Counted from the stretch's first letter, positions 8,308-16,172 are shown. The stretch: 18,020 bases of DNA from JANJUB01 sp040081075 (GCA_040081075.1 JBEBHJ010000068.1:1-18020); one strand, 5' to 3'. Translations and numbers: made by a program. Notes: generated by a model from the letters alone, not told the origin.

Positions 8308-8982
8308 CCGCCGCATCATCACCAAACTCATGACGGGAAAATCGTGACCACGGTTGGTGATGTAAGTCGCCACAGGGTTTTCCCCCGGATAGAATGTGCA
8401 GAATTCATCCCAGGCCTCCCCTCCGCCGACACATCCATTGAACGCTAGCACCGCCTGAATCGCCTTTTCCTGACTTACAAACGGAACCACAAAGTCTTTG
8501 CGCCCACCAATATGAATAATTGGCCGGCGCAAACGATCGGGTAGCTGCTTCAATCTTGTTCCCGAAGATCCCGAAGGAGCAAACCCAGTGAACACCGAAC
8601 TCTTAACCGCCCACAACAGGTAACAAAAACTCCCGCCATTAGAGTGCCCGGTCGCATAGACTCGCGCCGGATCATATTGACCATCCAATGAGAGAAGTAG
8701 GGCGTCAACAAAATTCAAATCCCGATCCTCCTGATCACCGGGAGCCTTCTGCCATCCCGTTCGCTTCCCTTCCGGGTCGGTCCGGCTTGGAGTGAGTAGC
8801 CCTTGCGGATAAACAACCATCGCCTCCGGCCAATACTTACTCACCGGAAACGTCTTCTTTGCCCCTTCAATGCTCGAACCATGCCCATGAAACACGAACA
8901 CTAGAGGCGGCAACTCTGTGGAAGGCGAAGCGGGCGAAACGACTTCAAACTCTCGCGATTGCCCTCCAACTTGCAAGATCAT
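8290..8982 (-). CDS. Alpha/beta-hydrolase, PHB depolymerase/feruloyl esterase-like (LpqC type)
   Basis: The 230-residue protein has an alpha/beta-hydrolase fold. FHGHG (31-35) forms the oxyanion region, GHSNGG holds nucleophile Ser114, Asp163 lies in GGRKDFVVPF, and His213 in NRGHDFP, so the triad is complete. These spacings match the small poly(3-hydroxybutyrate) depolymerase/feruloyl esterase family; the true substrate is unknown. I start at ATG 8982, where the beta-strand typical of the family begins. A GTG at 9012 would add ten residues but has no better signal. No signal peptide is evident, so the product is probably cytoplasmic. It is convergent with lepA. Confidence 0.88.
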   Translation of the reverse strand: MILQVGGQSREFEVVSPASPSTELPPLVFVFHGHGSSIEGAKKTFPVSKYWPEAMVVYPQGLLTPSRTDPEGKRTGWQKAPGDQEDRDLNFVDALLLSLDGQYDPARVYATGHSNGGSFCYLLWAVKSSVFTGFAPSGSSGTRLKQLPDRLRRPIIHIGGRKDFVVPFVSQEKAIQAVLAFNGCVGGGEAWDEFCTFYPGENPVATYITNRGHDFPVMSLVMMRRLFSDL

Positions 8983-9063
8983 GAATCTAATTTGACACAG
9001 ACTGATCCTCACGATTTCAGGCGACTAAACTAACGCGATTACCTCTAGGTTGAATCTGGCGGG

Positions 9064-9069
9064 TATACT
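9064..9069 (+). promoter_or_regulatory. -10 element of the rpsF-ssb-PGI/PMI operon
   Basis: TATACT lies at 9064-9069, with the structured leader starting directly after it. No good -35 is found 16-18 bp upstream. A transcript starting near 9076 would begin with the left arm of the leader stem. Confidence 0.45.
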
Positions 9070-9075
9070 GCTTGC

Positions 9076-9123
9076 CTCTCTGCCCCGCTTGGGGCCGCTA
9101 GACCAGAGAGAGGGACCTTTTTT
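9076..9123 (+). promoter_or_regulatory. S6:S18-type ribosomal protein leader candidate
   Basis: CTCTCTG (9076-9082) pairs with CAGAGAG (9104-9110). Stacked directly on it, CCCC (9083-9086) pairs with GGGG (9091-9094) around a GCTT loop. The 3' side carries a 9-nt bulge beginning with CCG (9095-9097). A CCG in an asymmetric internal loop is the hallmark of the published leader bound by ribosomal proteins S6:S18, which mimics their 16S site. The right arm contains the AGAGAGGG that is the only Shine-Dalgarno candidate for rpsF, so folding could block translation. A T6 tract (9118-9123) follows, so premature termination is also conceivable. Confidence 0.55.
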
Positions 9124-9127
9124 AAGC

Positions 9128-9415
9128 ATGAGAAAATATGAATCAATGGTAATTGCGCGCCCAGAGTTGGGTGACGCCGATGTTGCCAAACTTGCCGAAC
9201 GCTTCAAAGGCGTTATCGAAGGACTGGGTGGAACCGTTCAAACCGCCGAGAAGTGGGAAAAGCGAAAACTCACCTATGAAATTGATGGTTGCAAAGAAGG
9301 CAACTACATCATGTTCGAATTTGAATGCAAACCAGAAGTTCCACGTGAGGTTGACCGCCTCATGGGCATCAGCGATGATATCATTCGTCATCGCATCTTC
9401 TCAAAAGAAGATTGA
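9128..9415 (+). CDS. rpsF: 30S ribosomal protein bS6
   Basis: bS6 binds the central domain of 16S rRNA together with bS18. The 95 residues are the usual length and begin MRKYESMVIARPEL, with the family blocks KLTYEIDG (47-54), GNYIMFEFEC (58-67) and IIRHRIF near the end. ATG at 9128 is the conserved family start; a longer frame from 9050 would translate the leader. The Shine-Dalgarno candidate GAGAGGG is 13 nt upstream, rather far. ssb follows after 14 bp. The usual downstream rpsR (bS18) is absent here. Confidence 0.97.
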   Translation: MRKYESMVIARPELGDADVAKLAERFKGVIEGLGGTVQTAEKWEKRKLTYEIDGCKEGNYIMFEFECKPEVPREVDRLMGISDDIIRHRIFSKED

Positions 9416-9429
9416 TTGGAGGATAGAAA

Positions 9430-9846
9430 ATGATCAACCGCGTTGTTCTCGTTGGACGCCTAACCCGCGATCCCGAACTCCGAACCACCTCGACCGGCAA
9501 AAATGTCGTCGAATTTAGCCTTGCCGTTACCAAGCGAATCAAACCCCAAGACGGTAGCCCTGATGCCGATTTCTTCCGAGTGAAAGCCTGGGGTTCAACC
9601 GCCGATTACGTTTCCAACTATCTCACCAAAGGCCGGCTCGTTGCGGTCGATGGACGACTTGATCAACGCCGCTGGACCGATCCAAACGGGCAGAACCGAG
9701 AGATCATTGAAGTCGTCGCCGAAAGCGTCCAAGGGTTAGATCGAGCCCGAGACGATGCGGGCGGAGGCGGGGCGCCTACCCACACTGCCGTCTCCGGTGG
9801 TGCTGCTCCTGCCGTAGATGAATACGATCCATTTGCGGATGAGTAA
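9430..9846 (+). CDS. ssb: Single-stranded DNA-binding protein
   Basis: SSB coats single-stranded DNA in replication, repair and recombination and recruits partners through its acidic tail. Residues 1-105 form the OB fold, with NRVVLVGRLTRDPELR (3-18), DFFRVKAWG and LVAVDGRLDQRRW. The linker is short and Gly/Ala-rich. The tail ends DEYDPFADE: the usual terminal Pro-Phe is followed by three extra residues instead of ending the protein. GGAGG at 9418-9422 is well placed. The last 8 bp overlap the PGI/PMI gene. Confidence 0.96.
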   Translation: MINRVVLVGRLTRDPELRTTSTGKNVVEFSLAVTKRIKPQDGSPDADFFRVKAWGSTADYVSNYLTKGRLVAVDGRLDQRRWTDPNGQNREIIEVVAESVQGLDRARDDAGGGGAPTHTAVSGGAAPAVDEYDPFADE

Positions 9847-10897
9847 ACATCCACTCGACGATCAGGCCTTCATCACTGAACTTGACCCCAAGGGCATGTA
9901 CGCCCTTACGTGCGACTTCCCAAACCAATGTCGCCGTGCACTCGAAATTTTTCAAGCACGACCGGTGCATTTCAAGAAACCTGCCCAAATCATCCTGAGT
10001 GGGCTGGGTGGTTCGGCGGCAGGGGGCGATTTTGCCCGCTGCCTCTGCGAGGCCGAAGGAACCATCCCGTTCTTGGTTAATCGCGACTACTTCCTGCCCG
10101 GGTTTGTCAGCCCAGAAACACTAGTTGTTTGTTCCAGCTACTCTGGAAACACCGAGGAAACCCTATCGGCTTACCATGATGCCCGCGCCAAAGGCGCCCA
10201 AATCATCGTTTTAACCTCGGGTGGTCAACTCGCAACGCTGGCCCAAGAGCACGGCTATCCGGCCATCATTATCCCGGGCGGACAACCTCCAAGAACAGCG
10301 CTCGGATTCATGCTCATCCCCCTCGTCGCCCTACTTGCCCAAAGCGGTGCGATCAATGCCCAGGCCTTTGAGGCAGCTTTTTCTACTCTGGATTCCTGTG
10401 TTCAGGAGTGGTCGGCCGAGGTCGCACTTGAGAATAATCCAACCAAACAACTCGCCGAAGCCCTCGTGGGCAAAGTTGCAAATCTTTACGGGTTAGGTGG
10501 CCCGGCTGCTGCCGTTGCTAACAGGTGGAAAGGGCAGATCAATGAGAACGCCAAAAATATGGCCTTCGCCAATGTTTTTCCTGAACTCAACCACAACGAG
10601 ATTCTGGGCTGGGTCGCAAGCAAATCACAAAACGTTGCTTGGGTGGTGGTTAATATGCAGTGCGGCAAACCTACCGCCAAAATTTTAGCTCGGGCGCAAG
10701 TGACGGCCGAACTTATCGGTAAGGATGCCACCTTCTTCGATGTCGAGTCGAAGGGAGATAGCCTTCTTTCGCAGATGCTTTCGCTTGTCCTCTTCGGCGA
10801 TTTCGTGAGCATTTACCTTGCCGCCCTAAACCGCGTAGACCCCGAGAATATTGATTCGATCAACTATCTAAAGAGTGCTCTCGCCAACGTTTCTTAA
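9839..10897 (+). CDS. Bifunctional phosphoglucose/phosphomannose isomerase
   Basis: This enzyme interconverts glucose 6-phosphate and mannose 6-phosphate with fructose 6-phosphate. The 352 residues contain two SIS domains. The first has SGLGGSAAGGDFA (54-66) and the phosphate-binding SSYSGNTEE (99-107). The hinge has PPRTALGF (150-157). The active site is in NENAKNMAF with Glu237 and PELNHNEILGW with His252, which fits the bifunctional PGI/PMI group rather than classical Pgi. ATG at 9839 overlaps the ssb stop by 8 bp, implying coupled translation. The position usually held by rpsR in the rpsF-ssb operon is taken by this gene. Confidence 0.94.
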   Translation: MSKHPLDDQAFITELDPKGMYALTCDFPNQCRRALEIFQARPVHFKKPAQIILSGLGGSAAGGDFARCLCEAEGTIPFLVNRDYFLPGFVSPETLVVCSSYSGNTEETLSAYHDARAKGAQIIVLTSGGQLATLAQEHGYPAIIIPGGQPPRTALGFMLIPLVALLAQSGAINAQAFEAAFSTLDSCVQEWSAEVALENNPTKQLAEALVGKVANLYGLGGPAAAVANRWKGQINENAKNMAFANVFPELNHNEILGWVASKSQNVAWVVVNMQCGKPTAKILARAQVTAELIGKDATFFDVESKGDSLLSQMLSLVLFGDFVSIYLAALNRVDPENIDSINYLKSALANVS

Positions 10898-10941
10898 CTC
10901 AAGATTTTAAAGGGCTTACCCGATACTAATAACAGGTATTT

Positions 10942-10948
10942 GGGAGAG
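10942..10948 (+). promoter_or_regulatory. Ribosome binding site fixing a TTG start
   Basis: GGGAGAG lies 9 nt upstream of TTG at 10958. This supports that TTG over the in-frame TTG at 10940, which lies at the edge of the binding site itself. Confidence 0.65.
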
Positions 10949-10957
10949 TGCCAAATT

Positions 10958-13312
10958 TTGAACGCGATAGGTCTAGAAAACTTCTTTAAGCATGCGCCCA
11001 TGTCGCTGGGTGTCATCGAATTGGTCGGTGACCAAATCGTTTATCGCGCCATCAGCGATGCCGGTGCCGCCATTCATGGGACTATGCCCGAAAACCTTCT
11101 TGGACGCTCAGCCCAAGAATCCGGCCTATCCGCGGAATCTGCTTTAAAGTGGCAGCAAAGGCTCCAAGAGTGCGAAGAAAAGCAAACCCCTATTCGATTT
11201 AGCTACCTACGGGATGTCGGATCTCACCAAGTGTTGCGTTATGCAACCGTATCAAAAATCCCCGACAAACCCAATCACTTCACGTTCGTTGTAGAAGACA
11301 CAACGCACCTGCGCGACATCATCACTGCCCAAGAATCAAAGTTGCAGTCTCTCGTAGCGAACATACCCGGCATTGTCTACCGAGCAAAGTGTGACCAGAA
11401 CTGGGACCTTGACTTTCTCAGCGAAAACGTCTCCGAAGTTCTTGGCTACTCCCCCGGTGATTTCGCATCCAAACGAATTCGATTCTCCGACCTTATTGAC
11501 CCGCGAGACTACAGCACCGTCTTGGTCGCGGCGCAAGAGGCGTACAGAGATAAGTCGGGATTCACCGCCGAGTACCGCATCTATCACCAAAACGGCAATA
11601 TGCTCTGGGTTCAAGAGCGAGCCAGCATCGGGTGGGACGCCGACGCCGGATACGTTCTCGACGGAACAATTTTCGACATCTCCGACCGCAAACAAGCCGA
11701 AGCTGCGCTGGAACACAGCGTCGAAGAACTCGTCTTAGCCCGAGAATCCGCGCTCGAATCATCGCAAATGAAGTCCGAATTTTTGGCAAACATGAGTCAT
11801 GAAATCCGAACGCCGATGAACGGCGTCATCGGAATGACGGAACTTCTACTTGACACCGAACTTGGGCCAACTCAACGAGACTATGCCGAAACCGTACTCC
11901 AGAGCGCAGAGTCGCTCCTCAGCATCATCAACGAAGTTCTCGACTTTTCAAAAATTGAAAGCGGCAAGATGATCCTCGAACAAATCGAGTTTGATATCGC
12001 TCAAGTTGCCGAAGACGTCGGAGTATTGTTCGCCCGCCTTGCCCAACAAAAAGGCGTCGAACTCCTTGTCAACGTAGACGAGTCACTGAACACGCACCGC
12101 ATCGGAGACGCGGGCCGCCTCCGTCAAATCATCTCGAACCTTGTCGGGAATGCCGTCAAATTCACGCGAGCGGGAGAGATAGAAATCAAGATTTGGGAAC
12201 CTCTGAACTCTGAAGGTGAACGGGTCTCAATTGCTGTTCGCGACACAGGCATCGGCATACCCCAGGAGATGCACGGATCTATTTGGGAATGCTTTACTCA
12301 GGCCGATGGCTCCACCACCCGCCAATATGGAGGAACCGGTCTTGGTTTAGCCATTGTGCGACGACTCACCGAGCTCATGGGCGGCCACGCGTCGGTACGA
12401 AGTGAAATGGGCAAGGGAAGCACTTTTACCGTCGAAATATGCCTAGAGCAAGCCGATTTTGCTGCCGCGGAGAGCCATGCCAATCTTGCCGGGCGATCTG
12501 TCCTTATCGTTGACGATAATGAAACTAACCGGCTCATGCTCTCGAAAACGGTCGAGGTGCTCGGAGCTAAGGCGACTGAGGCGAGAGGAGCCGAAGAAGC
12601 TCTCGGCTGGCTTCAGAAAGCGCATTTTGATATCGTCATATTAGACTATCAAATGCCGGACTGCTCCGGAATGGACCTGGCCCTCTCGATGCGCAAAGAC
12701 CCGTCGTGCGGCCATCCCGCTATTATCATGCTCTCATCCGTTGGAGATATGATTCCCGCTGAATCGCTCCAGCGACTAAGCATCCACCGAAATTTATCAA
12801 AGCCCTGTCGTCGGCATGAACTAAGAGCCGCACTTTCCGAAGCCCTATCGATTATGGATGTGGAGAATGCGAACCGCGAGTCACACATTCGTGATTTGAA
12901 AGGCCCTCTCCTCGGCATGAGAGTGCTCGTCGCCGAAGACAATCAGGTCAACCAAAAAGTTGCCCAGCGCATTCTCGAAAGCTTCGGATGCTCTGTCAAA
13001 GTTGTTGCCAACGGACTGCTTGCGATCGAACAGAGTGACGCGGAGCCATTCGATGTCATCCTCATGGATCTCCAGATGCCCGTGCTCGATGGATATGAAG
13101 CGGCCATCGCGATACGACGGAACCAAACCGCCCAAGGCAAAAAGACACCGATCATCGCTCTCACCGCTCACGCCCTCGATCGGGATCGAGCTAAATGCTA
13201 CGGAATCGGCATGGACGGATTCCTCACGAAGCCGATCAAGCCAAACATCCTCCTACAAGAACTGCAAAAATGGTGGCACCCTTCCCGAGCCGATCAAGAG
13301 CAAGCCGCCTAA
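10958..13312 (+). CDS. Hybrid sensor histidine kinase with two PAS and two receiver domains
   Basis: The 784 residues read, in order: a divergent N-terminal PAS-like domain (about 5-115), a clear PAS/PAC domain (about 130-248), a short coiled coil, a HisKA domain with phospho-acceptor His281 in SHEIRTP, a HATPase domain with the N box NLVGNAVKF (394-402), DTGIGIP and GGTGLGLAI, then two receiver domains. REC1 has Asp563 and Lys615; REC2 has Asp704 and Lys758, so both look phosphorylatable. No transmembrane segment is seen, so it should sense a cytoplasmic or diffusible signal. There is no HPt domain, so onward transfer would need a separate protein. The kinase is not next to a regulator gene. 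The TTG start follows a good ribosome binding site. Confidence 0.96.
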   Translation: MNAIGLENFFKHAPMSLGVIELVGDQIVYRAISDAGAAIHGTMPENLLGRSAQESGLSAESALKWQQRLQECEEKQTPIRFSYLRDVGSHQVLRYATVSKIPDKPNHFTFVVEDTTHLRDIITAQESKLQSLVANIPGIVYRAKCDQNWDLDFLSENVSEVLGYSPGDFASKRIRFSDLIDPRDYSTVLVAAQEAYRDKSGFTAEYRIYHQNGNMLWVQERASIGWDADAGYVLDGTIFDISDRKQAEAALEHSVEELVLARESALESSQMKSEFLANMSHEIRTPMNGVIGMTELLLDTELGPTQRDYAETVLQSAESLLSIINEVLDFSKIESGKMILEQIEFDIAQVAEDVGVLFARLAQQKGVELLVNVDESLNTHRIGDAGRLRQIISNLVGNAVKFTRAGEIEIKIWEPLNSEGERVSIAVRDTGIGIPQEMHGSIWECFTQADGSTTRQYGGTGLGLAIVRRLTELMGGHASVRSEMGKGSTFTVEICLEQADFAAAESHANLAGRSVLIVDDNETNRLMLSKTVEVLGAKATEARGAEEALGWLQKAHFDIVILDYQMPDCSGMDLALSMRKDPSCGHPAIIMLSSVGDMIPAESLQRLSIHRNLSKPCRRHELRAALSEALSIMDVENANRESHIRDLKGPLLGMRVLVAEDNQVNQKVAQRILESFGCSVKVVANGLLAIEQSDAEPFDVILMDLQMPVLDGYEAAIAIRRNQTAQGKKTPIIALTAHALDRDRAKCYGIGMDGFLTKPIKPNILLQELQKWWHPSRADQEQAA

Positions 13313-13341
13313 TCATAGCCGCGTTCTTAACCCCTTCGGAG

Positions 13342-13347
13342 TAGAAT
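13342..13347 (+). promoter_or_regulatory. -10 element of the VWA gene, possibly leaderless
   Basis: TAGAAT ends 5 bp before the ATG at 13353. If used, transcription would begin at or next to the A of the start codon, giving a leaderless mRNA. That would explain the lack of a properly spaced ribosome binding site. No clear -35 is seen. Confidence 0.4.
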
Positions 13348-13352
13348 GAGGC

Positions 13353-14717
13353 ATGGATCAAACGCAGCGAATGGACCCTAATAAGACGATGCTCACCGGG
13401 GCACCGGGGTTTGACCCGATGCGCACCCAGGCGATGTCACCGATCGGTGATCCCAATCGTACCGCCGCAATGTCGGCCATGCCCGTCGGCCCCACCCTAA
13501 CGGCCGCCATCTCTTCCAGCCGAGATGTCACCATGGCCAACGGTCCCGCCCGCGAGCAATTTTTGCTTGAACTAACGGCCGGTGGAATGGCCGGATTCGC
13601 GGGCGGGCGCACTCCTCTCAACCTATGCCTCGCCATTGACCGAAGCGGCTCAATGGAAGGAATGCCCCTGGAGTATGCAAAGCACGCTTGCAATCACGTC
13701 GTTGATTTGCTCTCGTCGAACGACGTTCTTAGCATCGTGACCTTCGAAGAAGTGGTTGACCTACTTATGCCCCCTCAACAGGTGATGAACAAGGAGCAGA
13801 TCAAGCAAGGAATCTCCCAAATTCAGCCCGGAAACACCACGAACCTTCACGGCGGCATTTCTCTCGCCCTTCAACAGGTGATGCAAACAAACGACCCAGG
13901 TCGCGCCACCCGAATTATCGTTTTATCCGACGGCGACCCTACCGCCGGCATTAAAGATTACACTTCCCTCGTCAACTTTTCTTCCGAAGTCAAAGCGCGG
14001 GGAGTAACCATCACGTTCCTCGGTTTTGGCCCCGACTATAACGAAGAACTTCTCGCGGGTATGGCAAAGAAGTCGGGTGGTAACTACTATTTCATCCCCC
14101 GACCAGAAATGATCCCCGAGGTTTTCCGCACCGAACTCGAACGCCTCATGACCGTCGTCGCCCGTAACCTTAAACTAGAGCTTGACATCGCCCGCTGGGT
14201 CACCCTCCGCTCGAACCATGGTCAGCAAGGCACCGAGCGAACCGTAACCATCCAGCTTGCCGACCTCGAGCGAGGGGCCACGATGGAACAGGTATTCGAT
14301 TTTGAGTTCTCAAATCACCCCCTCGGCCACTACCGTGTTGCGTCCGGAGTTCTCACCTACGATGACGGTGGATCAGGAAGGACCGAAACGATCAACCTCG
14401 ATTTCGTGATGGAGTTCTCTGCCGATTCAACCCGATACTCCGCCCCCCAGAACCCCAAGGTTCGCGGTGCGGCCGACTTAGCGCTGGCCTCAAGAGCCGT
14501 CGAAAAGACCATCATGGGCCTAAAGAACAGCCAAATCACCGCCCAAATGGCCATCGCCGACTTACAGAAAACCCAGGCATTGCTGCTGCAACAGGGCCGC
14601 ACCCAAGATGCCCAAGAAGTAACACTCGCGCTGAGAGCGATCCAAAGCGGAGACACCGGCTCCGCCGAAAAAACCCTCATGGGCACCATGGTGAATCTGG
14701 ATCAGGGCAAACGATAA
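13353..14717 (+). CDS. VWA domain protein with Thr-containing N-terminal repeat tail
   Basis: The 454 residues contain a von Willebrand factor A domain (about 87-275) with an intact metal site: DRSGS (96-100), the Thr of NTTNLHGG, and the Asp of LSDGDPT. Such domains bind protein partners through a divalent cation. A beta-rich segment (about 275-370) and a helical C-terminus follow. No signal peptide or membrane helix is seen, so it is probably cytoplasmic. The first 55 residues are low-complexity, with four spaced motifs: DPNKTM (8-13), DPMRTQAM (21-28), DPNRTAAM (33-40) and GPTLTAAI (46-53). This layout suggests threonines phosphorylated for FHA-domain binding, an inference. No kinase or FHA gene is adjacent. 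Confidence 0.9.
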   Translation: MDQTQRMDPNKTMLTGAPGFDPMRTQAMSPIGDPNRTAAMSAMPVGPTLTAAISSSRDVTMANGPAREQFLLELTAGGMAGFAGGRTPLNLCLAIDRSGSMEGMPLEYAKHACNHVVDLLSSNDVLSIVTFEEVVDLLMPPQQVMNKEQIKQGISQIQPGNTTNLHGGISLALQQVMQTNDPGRATRIIVLSDGDPTAGIKDYTSLVNFSSEVKARGVTITFLGFGPDYNEELLAGMAKKSGGNYYFIPRPEMIPEVFRTELERLMTVVARNLKLELDIARWVTLRSNHGQQGTERTVTIQLADLERGATMEQVFDFEFSNHPLGHYRVASGVLTYDDGGSGRTETINLDFVMEFSADSTRYSAPQNPKVRGAADLALASRAVEKTIMGLKNSQITAQMAIADLQKTQALLLQQGRTQDAQEVTLALRAIQSGDTGSAEKTLMGTMVNLDQGKR

Positions 14718-14733
14718 GCACTGAGCCCTTATC
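14713..14733 (+). terminator. Weak inverted repeat at the end of the VWA gene
   Basis: GATAAG (14713-14718) and CTTATC (14728-14733) form a 6-bp inverted repeat with a 9-nt loop across the stop codon. It is AT-rich and lacks a T-tract, so termination is only a possibility. Confidence 0.25.
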
Positions 14734-14763
14734 AATTTGAGCTACAAGTCGTCTCTTGCCTCG

Positions 14764-14769
14764 TATAAT
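14764..14769 (+). promoter_or_regulatory. -10 element upstream of the 200-residue hypothetical gene
   Basis: A consensus TATAAT stands 17 nt before the ATG at 14786. TTGAGC at 14737-14742 is 21 bp away, too far for a standard -35. The ribosome binding site AGGAAGG (14775-14781) is good. Confidence 0.5.
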
Positions 14770-14785
14770 GAGATAGGAAGGCAGC

Positions 14786-15388
14786 ATGGAAGTCAAATCC
14801 TGGCTCGGCAGAAAAAATTGGTACCTCATCCTCGGGGTGCCGTTGCTCAGCTTTGCCCTAGCCCCCTTCCCCTTCGGTATGGGAATGATGTTCGTAGTCT
14901 GGGACACGGTGCGAGGGCACCCGCAGTGGTCGCACGGCTCGCAGCCGTCAAAGTTTGTCGGCCTTTGGGTGAGAGACGAGCTCGTGAAACATGATTTTCG
15001 CGGGCAAGCATTCTATCTGCTGGCCGATGGAAGGGTCGCAGGCATGGCGGGAATGACCCGCAGGCACTGGCACTTTGACAATAACACATTGTTTGTAGAC
15101 TCGGTTTCGATGTGCGGAAACTGCTATTCGGGGAACCTTACAACTGCGCACACCATAGCCTTCAAGGGCACGGATCAACTGGCTGCCGCCAACAAGGATA
15201 CGAGCGCAAAAAGGGGAATCACGGGCACCTACCGCCGGATTGAAATTACTCCCGCGCTCAAAGCCGAGTTGAACATAGTGCGAACATCCGAAAAGTATAA
15301 GTCCGATGAGTTGGAGGACGAGTGGTACCGGGCCCGTTATGTTCTCGAGGCCATCGAACAATTCGAGACAATGTCCAAAGCCCAGTGA
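14786..15388 (+). CDS. Hypothetical membrane-anchored protein
   Basis: I do not recognise this 200-residue protein. One hydrophobic helix (about 12-40) follows a short basic N-terminus, so it is probably anchored with the rest outside the cytoplasm. The body has mixed beta character, with FYLLADGRVAGMAGM (76-90) and a CGNC pair (Cys110 and Cys113) that might bind metal or form a disulfide. The layout of a helix, then GLWV...FYLLADG and RRHWHFDNNTLFV, recalls lipocalin-like small beta-barrels, but that is a guess. The C-terminus is helical and charged. A consensus -10 and a strong ribosome binding site support expression. Confidence 0.75.
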   Translation: MEVKSWLGRKNWYLILGVPLLSFALAPFPFGMGMMFVVWDTVRGHPQWSHGSQPSKFVGLWVRDELVKHDFRGQAFYLLADGRVAGMAGMTRRHWHFDNNTLFVDSVSMCGNCYSGNLTTAHTIAFKGTDQLAAANKDTSAKRGITGTYRRIEITPALKAELNIVRTSEKYKSDELEDEWYRARYVLEAIEQFETMSKAQ

Positions 15389-15640
15389 CCACCGCCTCTC
15401 CCCTCCGGGGGAATAGGGGGAAGGGCGTGAGGGTCCGGAAACTCACGGCATCCCCACCTCCCTGAGCCAGAAGAAAGGAGCTTTTTGCGCCAAAGGCGCG
15501 AACGGCCAGGGCTAGCACGAGAAACAAAAGGGGTTGGACCCGACTCTTGGAATTTTGGTTGGCGGGTTCGACCCGTTCGTGGCTTATCACGCCAATTTCC
15601 GATTTGGCTTCGAACCGCGCGAAATGCCGTCATATAGAGG
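15389..15640. repeat. Intergenic region dense in short palindromes
   Basis: This gap holds several short self-complementary elements: CCCC/GGGG around TCC (15400-15410), CGTGAG/CTCACG with a 10-nt loop (15426-15447), GCGCC/GGCGC around AAA (15487-15499), and two near-identical palindromes GGGTTGGACCCG (15531-15542) and GGGTTCGACCCG (15564-15575), 33 bp apart. The composition differs from coding sequence on either side, and minus-strand frames here have no recognisable protein character. It is probably a non-coding dispersed repeat. Confidence 0.5.
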
Positions 15641-15910
15641 ATGGAAGACGAGAGTGTCGAAATCATTCAGCGAGCCTGGGTGAATGAGCTAAAGAGAGGC
15701 AATGACCTGACGGCCGAATTATTGCGGCTACAAAAGGATTGGAAGCATGCATTGAGACAAGGAATGGTTACCGGTCTGGGAGGCGTTTTAGGAGCGACTC
15801 TCTTAGTTTCGTTGCTCCTTTCGGTGCTCAAGCCCTTTGAAAGGTTAGAGATGTTCAAGCCCTCGCTTGAGCGCATCGCTGAACAACTAGAACGCCGCCC
15901 GGCAAAGTAG
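15641..15910 (+). CDS. Small single-pass membrane protein
   Basis: The 89 residues contain an amphipathic, charged N-terminal helix (about 3-38), one hydrophobic segment (about 42-64) with a Gly-rich GLGGVLGA start, and a second charged helix rich in Glu, Leu and Arg. I recognise no family. The heptad-like spacing of Leu on both sides suggests self-association. AGAGG touches the ATG directly, too close to work as a ribosome binding site, so translation may be leaderless from the CATATAG box just upstream. A plausible real gene, but isolated. Confidence 0.6.
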   Translation: MEDESVEIIQRAWVNELKRGNDLTAELLRLQKDWKHALRQGMVTGLGGVLGATLLVSLLLSVLKPFERLEMFKPSLERIAEQLERRPAK

Positions 15911-16145
15911 CGGACCGGCTAAACCTCACCTAGGCGTTTGCCCTAAGCTGATATGAGGCCGGCCCCTTGCCCTTCGGATCGTCCGGAGCCACGCCCTCCA
16001 ATGCCCAACGGGACGGCAAGATAGAAGCCCCGACCAACGGTCGAGGGAGCGTGAGATTTCGCAGCGTCCTGAAGGGACGCGATTGACCGATTAATCCCAG
16101 GCTTTCTCGTCCCTTCGCGCCACATCGAGTCTTCCCGATCTGTCG

Positions 16146-16172
16146 GCCACATGCCGACCCTGTCCATGTGGC
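16146..16172 (-). repeat. Hairpin repeat copy 1
   Basis: Arms GCCACATG (16146-16153) and CATGTGGC (16165-16172) with an 11-nt loop. Read on the minus strand it matches copy 2 at 23 of 27 positions. Confidence 0.7.

Noticed and set aside
9050..9127. Extended rpsF start at 9050
   Set aside because: It would translate the structured leader; the conserved bS6 N-terminus begins at 9128.
13689..14689. Antisense frames in the VWA and hybrid kinase genes
   Set aside because: They are shadows of strongly supported coding genes.
15337..15666. Minus-strand frames of 109-110 codons between the hypothetical gene and the small membrane protein
   Set aside because: They cross palindromic repeats, are rich in Arg, Pro and Gly, and overlap the end of a better-supported gene.
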